Position numbers and translations under genes: made by a program. Below the pieces are notes generated by a model. That model ran no database searches, was not told the origin of the DNA, and worked only from the letters and a program-made list of their open reading frames with translations. Of a DNA stretch of 19,165 nt, positions 1-6,799 are shown piece after piece. The stretch comes from Ruthenibacterium sp. Lineage in GTDB: Bacteria; Bacillota; Clostridia; Oscillospirales; Ruminococcaceae. Position 1 is the first letter of the stretch; each line of letters starts with the position of its first letter. The stretch covers positions 1 to 19,165 of the forward strand of contig JAHHSL010000036.1 in assembly GCA_020025235.1 (NCBI GenBank), given 5' to 3'.

Positions 1-1
1 C

Positions 2-3000
2 GCCCGTCCCGCAGCCGGCACGGTCGTTCCGTCTGTTTCCGCTGATTCGGTAAAGCCCGAAAAGGCAGAAAGTGCCGAATCCGAACTTCCGGAGAGCAAG
101 CCGGAATCAAAGCCCGAAAGCAAACCGGAGAGCACCAAGCCGGAAGCGGCGGATTCTTCTTCCGAAGCCGAGCAGCAGACGGACGCTGCCGCGCCCACCG
201 CGCCGCAGCCTGCCGAAAAAAGCGGACGCGGCGTGTGGATCACGATCATCGTTCTGCTGGCTGCTGCGGCTGCCGCATGCGTCATTTTCCTGATCGTCCG
301 CAATAAAAAGGGACGCAAATTCATGTCCCTGTTCCTTTGCGCTGCACTTTGCGGCGCTGTAGTGCCGCTTCGCGCCGAAGCCGCAGGCAAAACGAAAATG
401 GTCCACGCCGAAACCGTCGTCACCGTGGAAGGCAGCCCCCTCAAGCTGGAAGCGCTTGTACAGTATTCTGTGGATTCCGGCGACAGCGAATCGGAATACA
501 CCCGCAGCGAATGGATCCAGACACTTGTTGATTTTTACGGCTATCCCGAAACCGGTACCGACCGCGAGCCGCCGTACACCGACGTCGCAGGCACCGGCTA
601 TGAGGCCGCTGTCAAAAAAGCCATTGCATACGGCATCCTGATCCCCGACGCCGAAACGTTTGACCCGAACGCGGCCGCCACACGGGAATTTGCAGCCGTT
701 ACCGCCGTGCGCGCCGCCGGCTGCCCCCTTGGGGATGACATTGCCTGCGACGATGCATCGCAGATTGCCTTCCGAAAAGAAGCCGCAGCCAGTGTCGAGC
801 AGGGTCTTCTTGCTTTGGAAGGCAACCGTTTTTACCCGCAGCGCACCCTTTCCGCCGATGAAGGTGCCGGCATCCTGAAAGGCCTGGAAGCGCTGCGTTC
901 CAACGGCAAAAATATGCTTGCCGGTCTGGAATGGACAACCAACATCCCGAACGATCACTTCATTTACGGTCAGGGGCCGGTATCCAAGCCGGAGATCCGC
1001 AGCTGGCTGACCGATGGCATCTTTGATGACAAAGACTATGCGAACGACCACGCAAAGGTCGTCGGCTTCAACGTGCCCGGCTATCTGGAATTTGATCTGG
1101 GCGGCTGCCGCGTCTTCCGTCAGGTGCGCATTTCCTCGGCGACGACACAGTCGTTCCAGCAGCCGATCAAGGTGTTTGCCCAGATGAAGATCGAAGCCTT
1201 TACGAACGGCGTGTGGCGCGTCATCTGCGACGCATCCAAGCTGCCTTATGCATCGAATCATGCCTATGTGTTCGGCTGCACCGGAAATACTTCCATTGCT
1301 GCGGAAAAGCTGCGCTTCTCCTTTGCCCCGGAAGGCGGTCTGGGCTTCAACGTCTTTAACGAGATCGAAGTGCTTGCAAGCACCCCCTCCGGCAGCACGG
1401 ACGGCGAGCTTATCTATCCCGCTTCCTCTGCCGCCATGCCCGTCTTTGCCGAAAATCTGCCGGATACGCTGACGGCTGCGGCAGGAGAGGAGCTGATCCT
1501 TTCCGTGAAAGCAAGCGTCACCGACGGCGGCACGCTTTCCTACCAGTGGTACCGTGATGAGACCCCGGTGGGCGAAAACAGCAGCAGCTTCACGATCCCC
1601 AAGGCATCGTCCACAGACGCCGGTTCTTATAAGGTCGTGGTCACCAATACGGCAGGCGGTTCCAGCGCATGCGCCGAAAGCGCCGTGTGCACCGTGACCG
1701 TAACGAGCGCCGCCAGTGAAAACATCCTGAAAGGCGTAAAATACACAACCTCCCTGAAGGACGGCGGCGCAAATGCCGGTACCGGCAACTTCCATGATAC
1801 GCATCCGGATACCGAACGCAGCAAGCTGACAGACGGTGCTTTTTCGGATTCGTGGTCGGGTGAAAACTCGGTCGGCTATCATCGGCGCAATCCGGTGCAG
1901 CCGGTCGATCTGACGTTCCATATCGGTGATACGCCCCGCACCTTCCGCCAGATCCGTATCGGCGCGTTTTCCATGAACGGCAGCGGCATCCTTCTGCCCG
2001 GCAGCTATAAAATCGAAATCAAGCACAACACCTCCGACGAATGGCATACGATCTACGATGCGCCGTCCTCGGCCCCTGTCACCGCCGACAAGCGGGTGAT
2101 TTTTGCCGCAGAGCCGGATGCATCCTTTGAAGCAACCGACATCCGCTTCACCCTTACCCCCGCTTCCTTCTGGGTGTTCCTGGATGAGATCGAAGTATTC
2201 ACCGAGGCAAGCGGCGATGCGCCCGACGGCATTCTGAAAGAAGCGGCGCCGCCCAGCGGGGAAAACATTGCGCTGAACCGCCCGTATGATACGAGCTTTG
2301 CATCGGCCAAGGGCAGTTATTACCCCAGAAACCCCGATAAAAACTACGAGCTTTCCAACGGCATCAAGGCCGGCGATCCCAGCTATCTGAACCCGGAATG
2401 GACGGGATACCTCAATCCGGGCGCTGTCACGATCTGCTATGATCTGGGCGAAAGCGCAAACATCAGCGCGGTAAAAACACATGTTTACACCGCGAACAAG
2501 GACGGCATCACGTCCGCCGGTTCGTACACGGTGCGCATTTCAAACGATGGCATCCACTGGACGGATGTGCACGACGACCACACCGGCACAGCCGGACAGG
2601 AATGGCTGATCTACCGTGCGCCGGAAGAGGGCGTGCGCGGCCGCTTTGTACAGATCACGATGAAAACCGGGATCATGCTGTTCCTTGACGAAATCGAAAT
2701 CTGGGGCACCGGCGGCAAGCCGAACGAGCCGGAGCCCGACCCCGCTGCCCTTGTCAATCAGGCAAAGGGCAAGGCATATTATCTTTCGGCCTGTGACCCC
2801 GCGAACGAAGCCTTCCGTTACCCCGAAGCCGACAAGGCCGCATGGCCCGATGCAAACGGCAGCCTGCTGACGGACGGTGTCGTGGACGCATCCGGCGATC
2901 CGGATGCACAGCCGCCGCAGTGGGTCGGCTGGAAAAAGGAAAGTGATTCCATGGAGGTTTCCGCCGTATTCAATCTGAAATCCGAAAAGGCAATTCACGA

Positions 3001-4690
3001 GATCAGCGCGGATTTCGTACAGGATGCCGCAAAGGGCGCAGGCCTGCCCTCTAACATGCAGGTCTGGGTCAGCAACGAAGCATCCGGTGACAACATCAGC
3101 TGGATCAAGCTGTATGATGAACCGGTATCCCCCGCCGAGGGCAAAACAGCAAAGGTCACCTACACCGTGCCGGAGGTATTCCGCGCCCGCTATGTCAAGC
3201 TGGTGTTCCGCCAGACGACCGAACACATGGCTCTGGGTGAAATCACGATCAACGGCAAGGGCAGCACCGACGGCGCCGCCGACCCGATCGACCTTGTCAC
3301 GCGCGGCATGAGCAATCTGTCGCAGGGCAAGGCGTACGAAATCCCCGAAGTGAGTGCCCAGCACCCCGACGCCGGTTTCCGGCTGACGGACGGCCAGCAC
3401 GCTCCGGAAAACGCATCCGATCCGGGCTGGACGGGCTTTGATTTCCCCTCCGGCGGCGTGCACAGCATCACGCTCGATCTGAACGACGTCTATTCCGTAA
3501 GCAAGCTTTCGGCAAACTTCCTGACGAAAGAAAACGCCGCCCTTCCGCACAACGTACAGTTCATCGTCTCGCAGGATAACGTCCACTGGCAGACCGTATA
3601 CAACGGCCGCAGCCTTACCTCGTACGGCAGCACCTATAACGTACAGACGTTCCTTGAAAATCCGGTGAAGGCGCGCTATGTCAAGTACTATTTCTATGCG
3701 GAAAGCGGCACCGTGCTGCTGGATGAGATCAGCGTGTACGGCGATCCCGCACCGGTGACGCCGGACCCGGCAGAGCCGAACGCACAGAAGGCGGTATTCC
3801 TTTCGTACCGCGACGGCGAAGTACGCCTGCTTTCCCGCTTCAACGATGCGGAAAAAGCCATATATACGCTGGGTGCAAAAGGCCCGAACAGCCTGTTTGA
3901 ATTCAAGACCGTCAACTTTGTAAGCATCGGCCTTGACGGCGAAGCCGCCTTTGCCGACAATGGCTGGAATCTGATGACGAGCAATACCGACTGCTTCGGC
4001 CCGTATGTGATTTCGGCGGTGAACAACCCCACCTGCAACGATACATGGAGCTTTACCGGCGGCAACCACGGGCACGAAAACACCGGCGATACCAGCCCGG
4101 GCACCAAGAACACGCCCACCGCGAAAATGACATCCTTTAAAGTTCTTGCGGACGGCACCGAGGTATCCGACGGATACGCAGGCTATGCCGACACCGTCAC
4201 TTTTGAATGGACTAACGACGTGCAGGCCAACAATACCAAGCAGCCGGACGGCAGCGGACGCGCCGTTCTGCGTGAAAACTACCGCATGGTATTTGACGGC
4301 GACACCTTTGCCGTATCGAATGATATCACGTTCCTTGAGGACTGCAAGGTGAAAACCTACTACGGTCTGCAGCTGCCGAACCCGTGGGCATCCGACGGCA
4401 TCAAGTATCTGAATGCCGCCAACACCGAATGGAACAGCGTACGCAGCAAAAACAACTGCGGCGATACCACCTGTTCCGACTTTGTGTGCAAACGCGGCAA
4501 GTACAATTGTCAGGTAAGCCTGAACCCCGACGTGGGGCTTGGCTCACGCGAACACATGCACACCGGGTTTGCCGCATTCAACGAAAACTACGCCAAGGCA
4601 TACTTCCACCTGTTCCGGGATGTTCCCGAACCGGTTCCGGCAGGCTCTGCCTTCCGGTATGAAGGCTCGTTCCGCTATTTCAGCGAATGA
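2..4690 (+). CDS. Large surface protein, 5' partial: anchor-like hairpin, SLH-like region, five discoidin-like domains
   Basis: The frame is open from the left edge, so the true start lies outside; 1562 residues are visible. In order: a Pro/Glu/Ser/Lys linker with PESK repeats (1-76); a hydrophobic helix (78-99); a basic stretch RNKKGRKF (100-107); a second, signal-peptide-like hydrophobic stretch ending in AEA (108-127); an SLH-like region (about 168-300, with FDPNAAATREF); a discoidin-like domain (304-460); an Ig-like domain with YQWYRD (480-571); four more discoidin-like domains (573-736, 753-905, 915-1087, 1103-1249); and an unrecognised C-terminal domain (1259-1562). The discoidin-like copies share an opening of the type N...GK.Y, an LTDG box and a closing DEIEV-type strand. 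Such domains usually bind carbohydrate, and SLH repeats bind cell-wall polymers, so a wall-associated glycan-binding or glycan-acting protein is likely. No catalytic site was recognised. A GTG at 233 or ATG at 323 could be miscalled as the start, but coding sequence clearly continues upstream. Confidence 0.85.
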   Translation, partial: ARPAAGTVVPSVSADSVKPEKAESAESELPESKPESKPESKPESTKPEAADSSSEAEQQTDAAAPTAPQPAEKSGRGVWITIIVLLAAAAAACVIFLIVRNKKGRKFMSLFLCAALCGAVVPLRAEAAGKTKMVHAETVVTVEGSPLKLEALVQYSVDSGDSESEYTRSEWIQTLVDFYGYPETGTDREPPYTDVAGTGYEAAVKKAIAYGILIPDAETFDPNAAATREFAAVTAVRAAGCPLGDDIACDDASQIAFRKEAAASVEQGLLALEGNRFYPQRTLSADEGAGILKGLEALRSNGKNMLAGLEWTTNIPNDHFIYGQGPVSKPEIRSWLTDGIFDDKDYANDHAKVVGFNVPGYLEFDLGGCRVFRQVRISSATTQSFQQPIKVFAQMKIEAFTNGVWRVICDASKLPYASNHAYVFGCTGNTSIAAEKLRFSFAPEGGLGFNVFNEIEVLASTPSGSTDGELIYPASSAAMPVFAENLPDTLTAAAGEELILSVKASVTDGGTLSYQWYRDETPVGENSSSFTIPKASSTDAGSYKVVVTNTAGGSSACAESAVCTVTVTSAASENILKGVKYTTSLKDGGANAGTGNFHDTHPDTERSKLTDGAFSDSWSGENSVGYHRRNPVQPVDLTFHIGDTPRTFRQIRIGAFSMNGSGILLPGSYKIEIKHNTSDEWHTIYDAPSSAPVTADKRVIFAAEPDASFEATDIRFTLTPASFWVFLDEIEVFTEASGDAPDGILKEAAPPSGENIALNRPYDTSFASAKGSYYPRNPDKNYELSNGIKAGDPSYLNPEWTGYLNPGAVTICYDLGESANISAVKTHVYTANKDGITSAGSYTVRISNDGIHWTDVHDDHTGTAGQEWLIYRAPEEGVRGRFVQITMKTGIMLFLDEIEIWGTGGKPNEPEPDPAALVNQAKGKAYYLSACDPANEAFRYPEADKAAWPDANGSLLTDGVVDASGDPDAQPPQWVGWKKESDSMEVSAVFNLKSEKAIHEISADFVQDAAKGAGLPSNMQVWVSNEASGDNISWIKLYDEPVSPAEGKTAKVTYTVPEVFRARYVKLVFRQTTEHMALGEITINGKGSTDGAADPIDLVTRGMSNLSQGKAYEIPEVSAQHPDAGFRLTDGQHAPENASDPGWTGFDFPSGGVHSITLDLNDVYSVSKLSANFLTKENAALPHNVQFIVSQDNVHWQTVYNGRSLTSYGSTYNVQTFLENPVKARYVKYYFYAESGTVLLDEISVYGDPAPVTPDPAEPNAQKAVFLSYRDGEVRLLSRFNDAEKAIYTLGAKGPNSLFEFKTVNFVSIGLDGEAAFADNGWNLMTSNTDCFGPYVISAVNNPTCNDTWSFTGGNHGHENTGDTSPGTKNTPTAKMTSFKVLADGTEVSDGYAGYADTVTFEWTNDVQANNTKQPDGSGRAVLRENYRMVFDGDTFAVSNDITFLEDCKVKTYYGLQLPNPWASDGIKYLNAANTEWNSVRSKNNCGDTTCSDFVCKRGKYNCQVSLNPDVGLGSREHMHTGFAAFNENYAKAYFHLFRDVPEPVPAGSAFRYEGSFRYFSE
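89..145 (+). repeat. PESK tetrapeptide repeat in linker
   Basis: Codons here spell PESK three times, then PESTKPE, inside the large surface protein. This is a low-complexity wall-spanning type of linker that leads into the hydrophobic helix at 233-298. It is protein-level repetition rather than a mobile or DNA-level element. Confidence 0.7.
233..382 (+). other. Adjacent membrane helix and internal signal-peptide-like segment
   Basis: Two hydrophobic stretches (codons 233-298 and 323-370) are separated only by RNKKGRKF. The first with its basic end looks like the C-terminal anchor of an exported protein. The second, followed by RAEA and Ala, looks like a signal peptide h-region with an AXA signal peptidase I site after the codon ending at 382. 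Both are in one uninterrupted frame. Whether the chain is a hairpin, is cleaved, or reflects a fusion cannot be settled from the sequence. Confidence 0.6.
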
Positions 4691-4804
4691 TCCTGCCCCC
4701 AAGGCCTTATCCCCTGTTCCCACAGCCGCGTCTGCATTTTTCCCCTCCTCCTTCTGCACGGCTGCATATCGGGAACCGGGGCAGATGCCGGTGTATTTAC
4801 CGGC

Positions 4805-4845
4805 AAAAGGGCTGCTGTCTGTTTACGCAGACAGCAGCCCTTTTT
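4805..4845. terminator. Bidirectional Rho-independent terminator between convergent genes
   Basis: A perfect 13-bp stem (GGGCTGCTGTCTG at 4809-4821 with its complement at 4828-4840) encloses a 6-base loop. It is followed by TTTTT on the plus strand and preceded by AAAA, which gives a short U-run for the minus strand. It lies between the end of the surface-protein gene (4690) and the end of the convergent membrane-protein gene (4900), so it can serve both. Confidence 0.92.
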
Positions 4846-4899
4846 GTTTTTCTTTTTCCCGAATATCAGGACACCGCCTGCAAACCTGTACCGCGGATG

Positions 4900-5358
4900 T
4901 CATTCGGTTTTGCTGTAAAAGAGATACGCCGCAATTTTCAGCCCCACCGCCGCTGCAAGCACCGCGAACGAGGTATAAAATGCCGGCATATTGACGAGTG
5001 ACGCCGTCATTGTGATGAACAGCAGCAGAATAAACAATGCATCCCATACGATGCCGCCGCTTTTATCATGCAGATACCGGTTGCGCTCATCGGTTTCCTG
5101 CCGCAGCTGTTCACGCAGCATCTGCGTGCTTTTCAGCAGCTTTTTGTTGCGGATGATTTTGGAGATGACCCACCCCAGCCCGCCGAAGAAAATCAGCGTA
5201 CCGGCCGTATCGGCAAAACGGCTGATAACGCGTGAATCGCCCAGACCCATTTCGCCGACCACAACCATGTACACAAGCATTGCCGCCGCAAGACACCACA
5301 GGCCGAAAATGCGCAGACGGATCTTTTCGGTAAATGTGCGCTTTTTAAAGATTTTCAT
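4900..5358 (-). CDS. Small four-helix membrane protein paired with an XRE regulator
   Basis: 152 residues. The start is ATG at 5358, preceded by GGAGGA with 8-base spacing; an upstream in-frame ATG at 5412 lies inside the regulator gene and lacks this site. Four hydrophobic helices are visible at about residues 16-37, 48-66, 96-116 and 122-146. A long charged cytoplasmic loop (67-94) carries QETDERNRYLHDK. A DER...K motif in such a loop recalls the DUF2178/DUF3796-type membrane proteins that are commonly encoded next to a short XRE regulator; this assignment is by pattern only. The gene overlaps the end of the regulator gene by 14 bases, so the two are co-transcribed and probably translationally coupled. 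Function is unknown. It ends at the bidirectional terminator near 4805-4845. Confidence 0.85.
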   Translation of the reverse strand: MKIFKKRTFTEKIRLRIFGLWCLAAAMLVYMVVVGEMGLGDSRVISRFADTAGTLIFFGGLGWVISKIIRNKKLLKSTQMLREQLRQETDERNRYLHDKSGGIVWDALFILLLFITMTASLVNMPAFYTSFAVLAAAVGLKIAAYLFYSKTE

Positions 5359-5575
5359 ATGCGTTATCCTCCATTCTTCGGTTTTCTTCCAGACAGCAAA
5401 GCTCCTCCACACTTGTGCCGAACACCTGCGCTATGCGGTATGCCAGCATCAGGGACGGACTGTACTGTTCTTTTTCGATCGAAATAATGGTGCGGGATGA
5501 AACATGTACACGCTCCGCCAGCTGCTGCTGTGTCATCTGCGCCATGGTTCTGTATTCTTTCACCTTGTTTTTCAC
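5345..5575 (-). CDS. XRE-family HTH transcriptional regulator
   Basis: 76 residues from a GTG start at 5575, with AGGGAGGG five bases upstream. The helix-turn-helix is visible at about residues 14-36 (MTQQQLAERVHVSSRTIIS), followed by IEKEQYSPSLMLAYRIAQVF and SVEEL, the usual layout of the short, single-domain Cro/CI-type regulators of Firmicutes. There is no ligand-binding domain. The last 14 bases overlap the downstream membrane-protein gene. The promoter upstream carries two palindromes over and just after the -10 box, which fits a self-repressing regulator; that the palindromes are its operators is inference. The partner membrane protein is the obvious candidate for its signal or its target. 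Confidence 0.9.
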   Translation of the reverse strand: MKNKVKEYRTMAQMTQQQLAERVHVSSRTIISIEKEQYSPSLMLAYRIAQVFGTSVEELCCLEENRRMEDNAYENL

Positions 5576-5594
5576 GGAATCCCTCCCTATAAAA

Positions 5595-5625
5595 TGAAGT
5601 TCGCTTCACATGAAGTTTACTTCAT
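5595..5625. promoter_or_regulatory. Two tandem palindromic operator candidates
   Basis: Palindrome 1 is TGAAGTTCGCTTCA (5595-5608). Palindrome 2 is ATGAAGTTTACTTCAT (5610-5625), with 7-bp arms. Their centres are 16 bp apart. The second touches the -10 box and the first covers the expected early transcribed region of the minus-strand regulator gene. Binding of a dimer to each would block initiation, so this is a likely autoregulatory site of the XRE protein. Confidence 0.75.
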
Positions 5626-5652
5626 ATTAGCATGTTTTCTTCGCCGTGTCAA
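5624..5652 (-). promoter_or_regulatory. Near-consensus sigma-A promoter of the XRE/membrane-protein pair
   Basis: On the minus strand TTGACA (5652-5647) is followed by a 17-base spacer and TAATAT (5629-5624). The -35 is perfect and the -10 has one mismatch. It is about 50 bases upstream of the GTG start at 5575. A promoter this strong is expected to need repression, in keeping with the palindromes next to it. Confidence 0.85.
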
Positions 5653-5967
5653 TCTCCGGCGGCAAAAAGGCAGCTGGGCTTTCCTGGATCCTGCAAAACC
5701 GATGCAAATAAAGTTTTTATGCAATCAACGCACTTTTTCTTTCTATCGGGTTTACCTCTGCTTACACTTTCCCGAAAAACGCATAAAGGCAAAAGCATCG
5801 AAATGGGTCGGGCACTTCATTCGATTGATTATTTATTTTGAAAGAAATATCCATTTTCAGATACCGCACAATTTAAAAATCGCTGACCATCGGTCGGTTT
5901 GAACGGTTCTTCTCCCAAGCGGGCATGCCGTTCATGCTCCACGGGGCAATTCAAACACTCTGCCGCC
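5653..5967. other. Intergenic stretch without a recognisable gene
   Basis: About 315 bases between the regulator promoter and the end of the peptidase C26 gene. It is AT-richer than its surroundings. Open frames crossing it lack SD sequences and protein-like composition. Only a weak 4-bp hairpin (5885-5895) next to an A/T-run could act as a terminator for the gene at 5968-6681. I see no tRNA, repeat or riboswitch-like fold. Confidence 0.6.
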
Positions 5968-6681
5968 TTACCGGTTTTCGCCTGCGGTTTTCACAAGCCA
6001 CGCAAACAGCGCCGCATGGTCGGGATTTTGTTCGGCAAGACATTCCGGATGCCACTGCACGCCGATCATCCTGCCGTTTTCCTGCTCGATCGCCTCGATC
6101 ACGCCGTCGGACGCGGCGGCCGCGACACGAAAGCCCGGCGCCGCTTTGCGCACCGCCTGATGATGATAGCTGTTGCATTCGTGCTTTCCTTCGCCCATAA
6201 TGCGGGCAAGCAGGCTGTCCTGTGTCAGCGCAAGGCTGTGGAACAGCTCCGACCGGCTTGGCGTATCCTGCTTATGACAGATGTTTGCCGCTTTCTGCGC
6301 CGGAAGATCCTGCCAGAGCGTGCCGCCGAACGCCACATTCATCACCTGCGCACCGCGGCAGATGCCCAGGACCGGCTTTCCCGTTTCCTTTGCCCTGCGG
6401 CACAGCGCAAATTCCGCCGCATCCCGGGCACGATCGGTGCTCGTCAGCTGCGGGATCGGCTCTTCGCCGTAAAAGCACGGCGCAATATCACCGCCGCCTG
6501 AAAGCACAAGCCCGTCACAGAGCGAAAGCCACTGTTCGGCACTGCCGCGCACATCATCTGTCGGGATCAGCAGTGCAAGCCCTCCCGCAGCTTCCACCGC
6601 ACGCACATAGTCCCGTTTCAGCGCCACATAGGCATTTTCTGCACCGCCTGCGGGCGCAGTGATCCCGATTACCGGTTTCAT
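5968..6681 (-). CDS. Peptidase C26 / gamma-glutamyl-gamma-aminobutyrate hydrolase-like class I amidotransferase
   Basis: 237 residues. The start is ATG at 6681 behind AAAGGAGG; the longer frame would run through a terminator hairpin. Class I glutamine amidotransferase fold signatures are clear: SGGGDI (61-66), the nucleophile elbow GICRGAQ with Cys108, the NSYHHQ segment (170-175) and the His-x-Glu pair in GVQWHPE (His211, Glu213). The family (COG2071, PuuD-like) hydrolyses gamma-glutamyl amide bonds, such as gamma-glutamyl-GABA, in the cytoplasm. All catalytic residues are present and the length is normal. No polyamine or GABA genes are adjacent, so the substrate is unknown and I assign no symbol. 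The gene follows the terminator at 6711-6740 by only about a dozen bases before its SD, so its own promoter is not obvious. Confidence 0.93.
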   Translation of the reverse strand: MKPVIGITAPAGGAENAYVALKRDYVRAVEAAGGLALLIPTDDVRGSAEQWLSLCDGLVLSGGGDIAPCFYGEEPIPQLTSTDRARDAAEFALCRRAKETGKPVLGICRGAQVMNVAFGGTLWQDLPAQKAANICHKQDTPSRSELFHSLALTQDSLLARIMGEGKHECNSYHHQAVRKAAPGFRVAAAASDGVIEAIEQENGRMIGVQWHPECLAEQNPDHAALFAWLVKTAGENR

Positions 6682-6710
6682 TCCATCGTTCCTCCTTTGG
6701 TTGGTATCAT

Positions 6711-6740
6711 AAAAAAATGCGCCGCCCTGCGGGCGGCGCA
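6711..6740 (-). terminator. Rho-independent terminator ending the cysteine desulfurase-thiI-cinA operon
   Basis: A perfect 10-bp stem, TGCGCCGCCC (6718-6727) with GGGCGGCGCA (6731-6740), and a 3-base loop are followed on the minus strand by seven Ts (6717-6711). It lies 60 bases after the stop of the CinA-related membrane protein and directly before the SD of the peptidase C26 gene. Confidence 0.93.
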
Positions 6741-6799
6741 CTGGTATACCCGTACAGGCAAAAGCCACGTCGAGCTTCTTGATTCTATTGTATGCAGGA

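Noticed and set aside
107..2482. Long open frame (791 codons) antisense to the surface-protein gene
   Set aside because: It is a mirror of a GC-rich coding frame: it has no SD, is rich in Gly/Ala/Arg/Cys without domain patterns, and the plus frame has unmistakable domains. The same holds for the antisense frame at 2540-4075.
323..4690. Separate gene starting at ATG 323 with its own SD-like AAGGGA
   Set aside because: The reading frame continues upstream with clear coding character and no stop, and a signal peptide from this ATG would lack basic n-region residues. It is kept as an alternative in the findings only.
5504..5902. 132-codon plus-strand open frame over the XRE promoter region
   Set aside because: It lacks an SD, crosses the promoter and operators, and its composition is not protein-like.
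5875..5910. Possible terminator for the peptidase C26 gene
   Set aside because: It has only a 4-bp stem (GACC/GGTC) that is not directly joined to the T-run; too weak to call.
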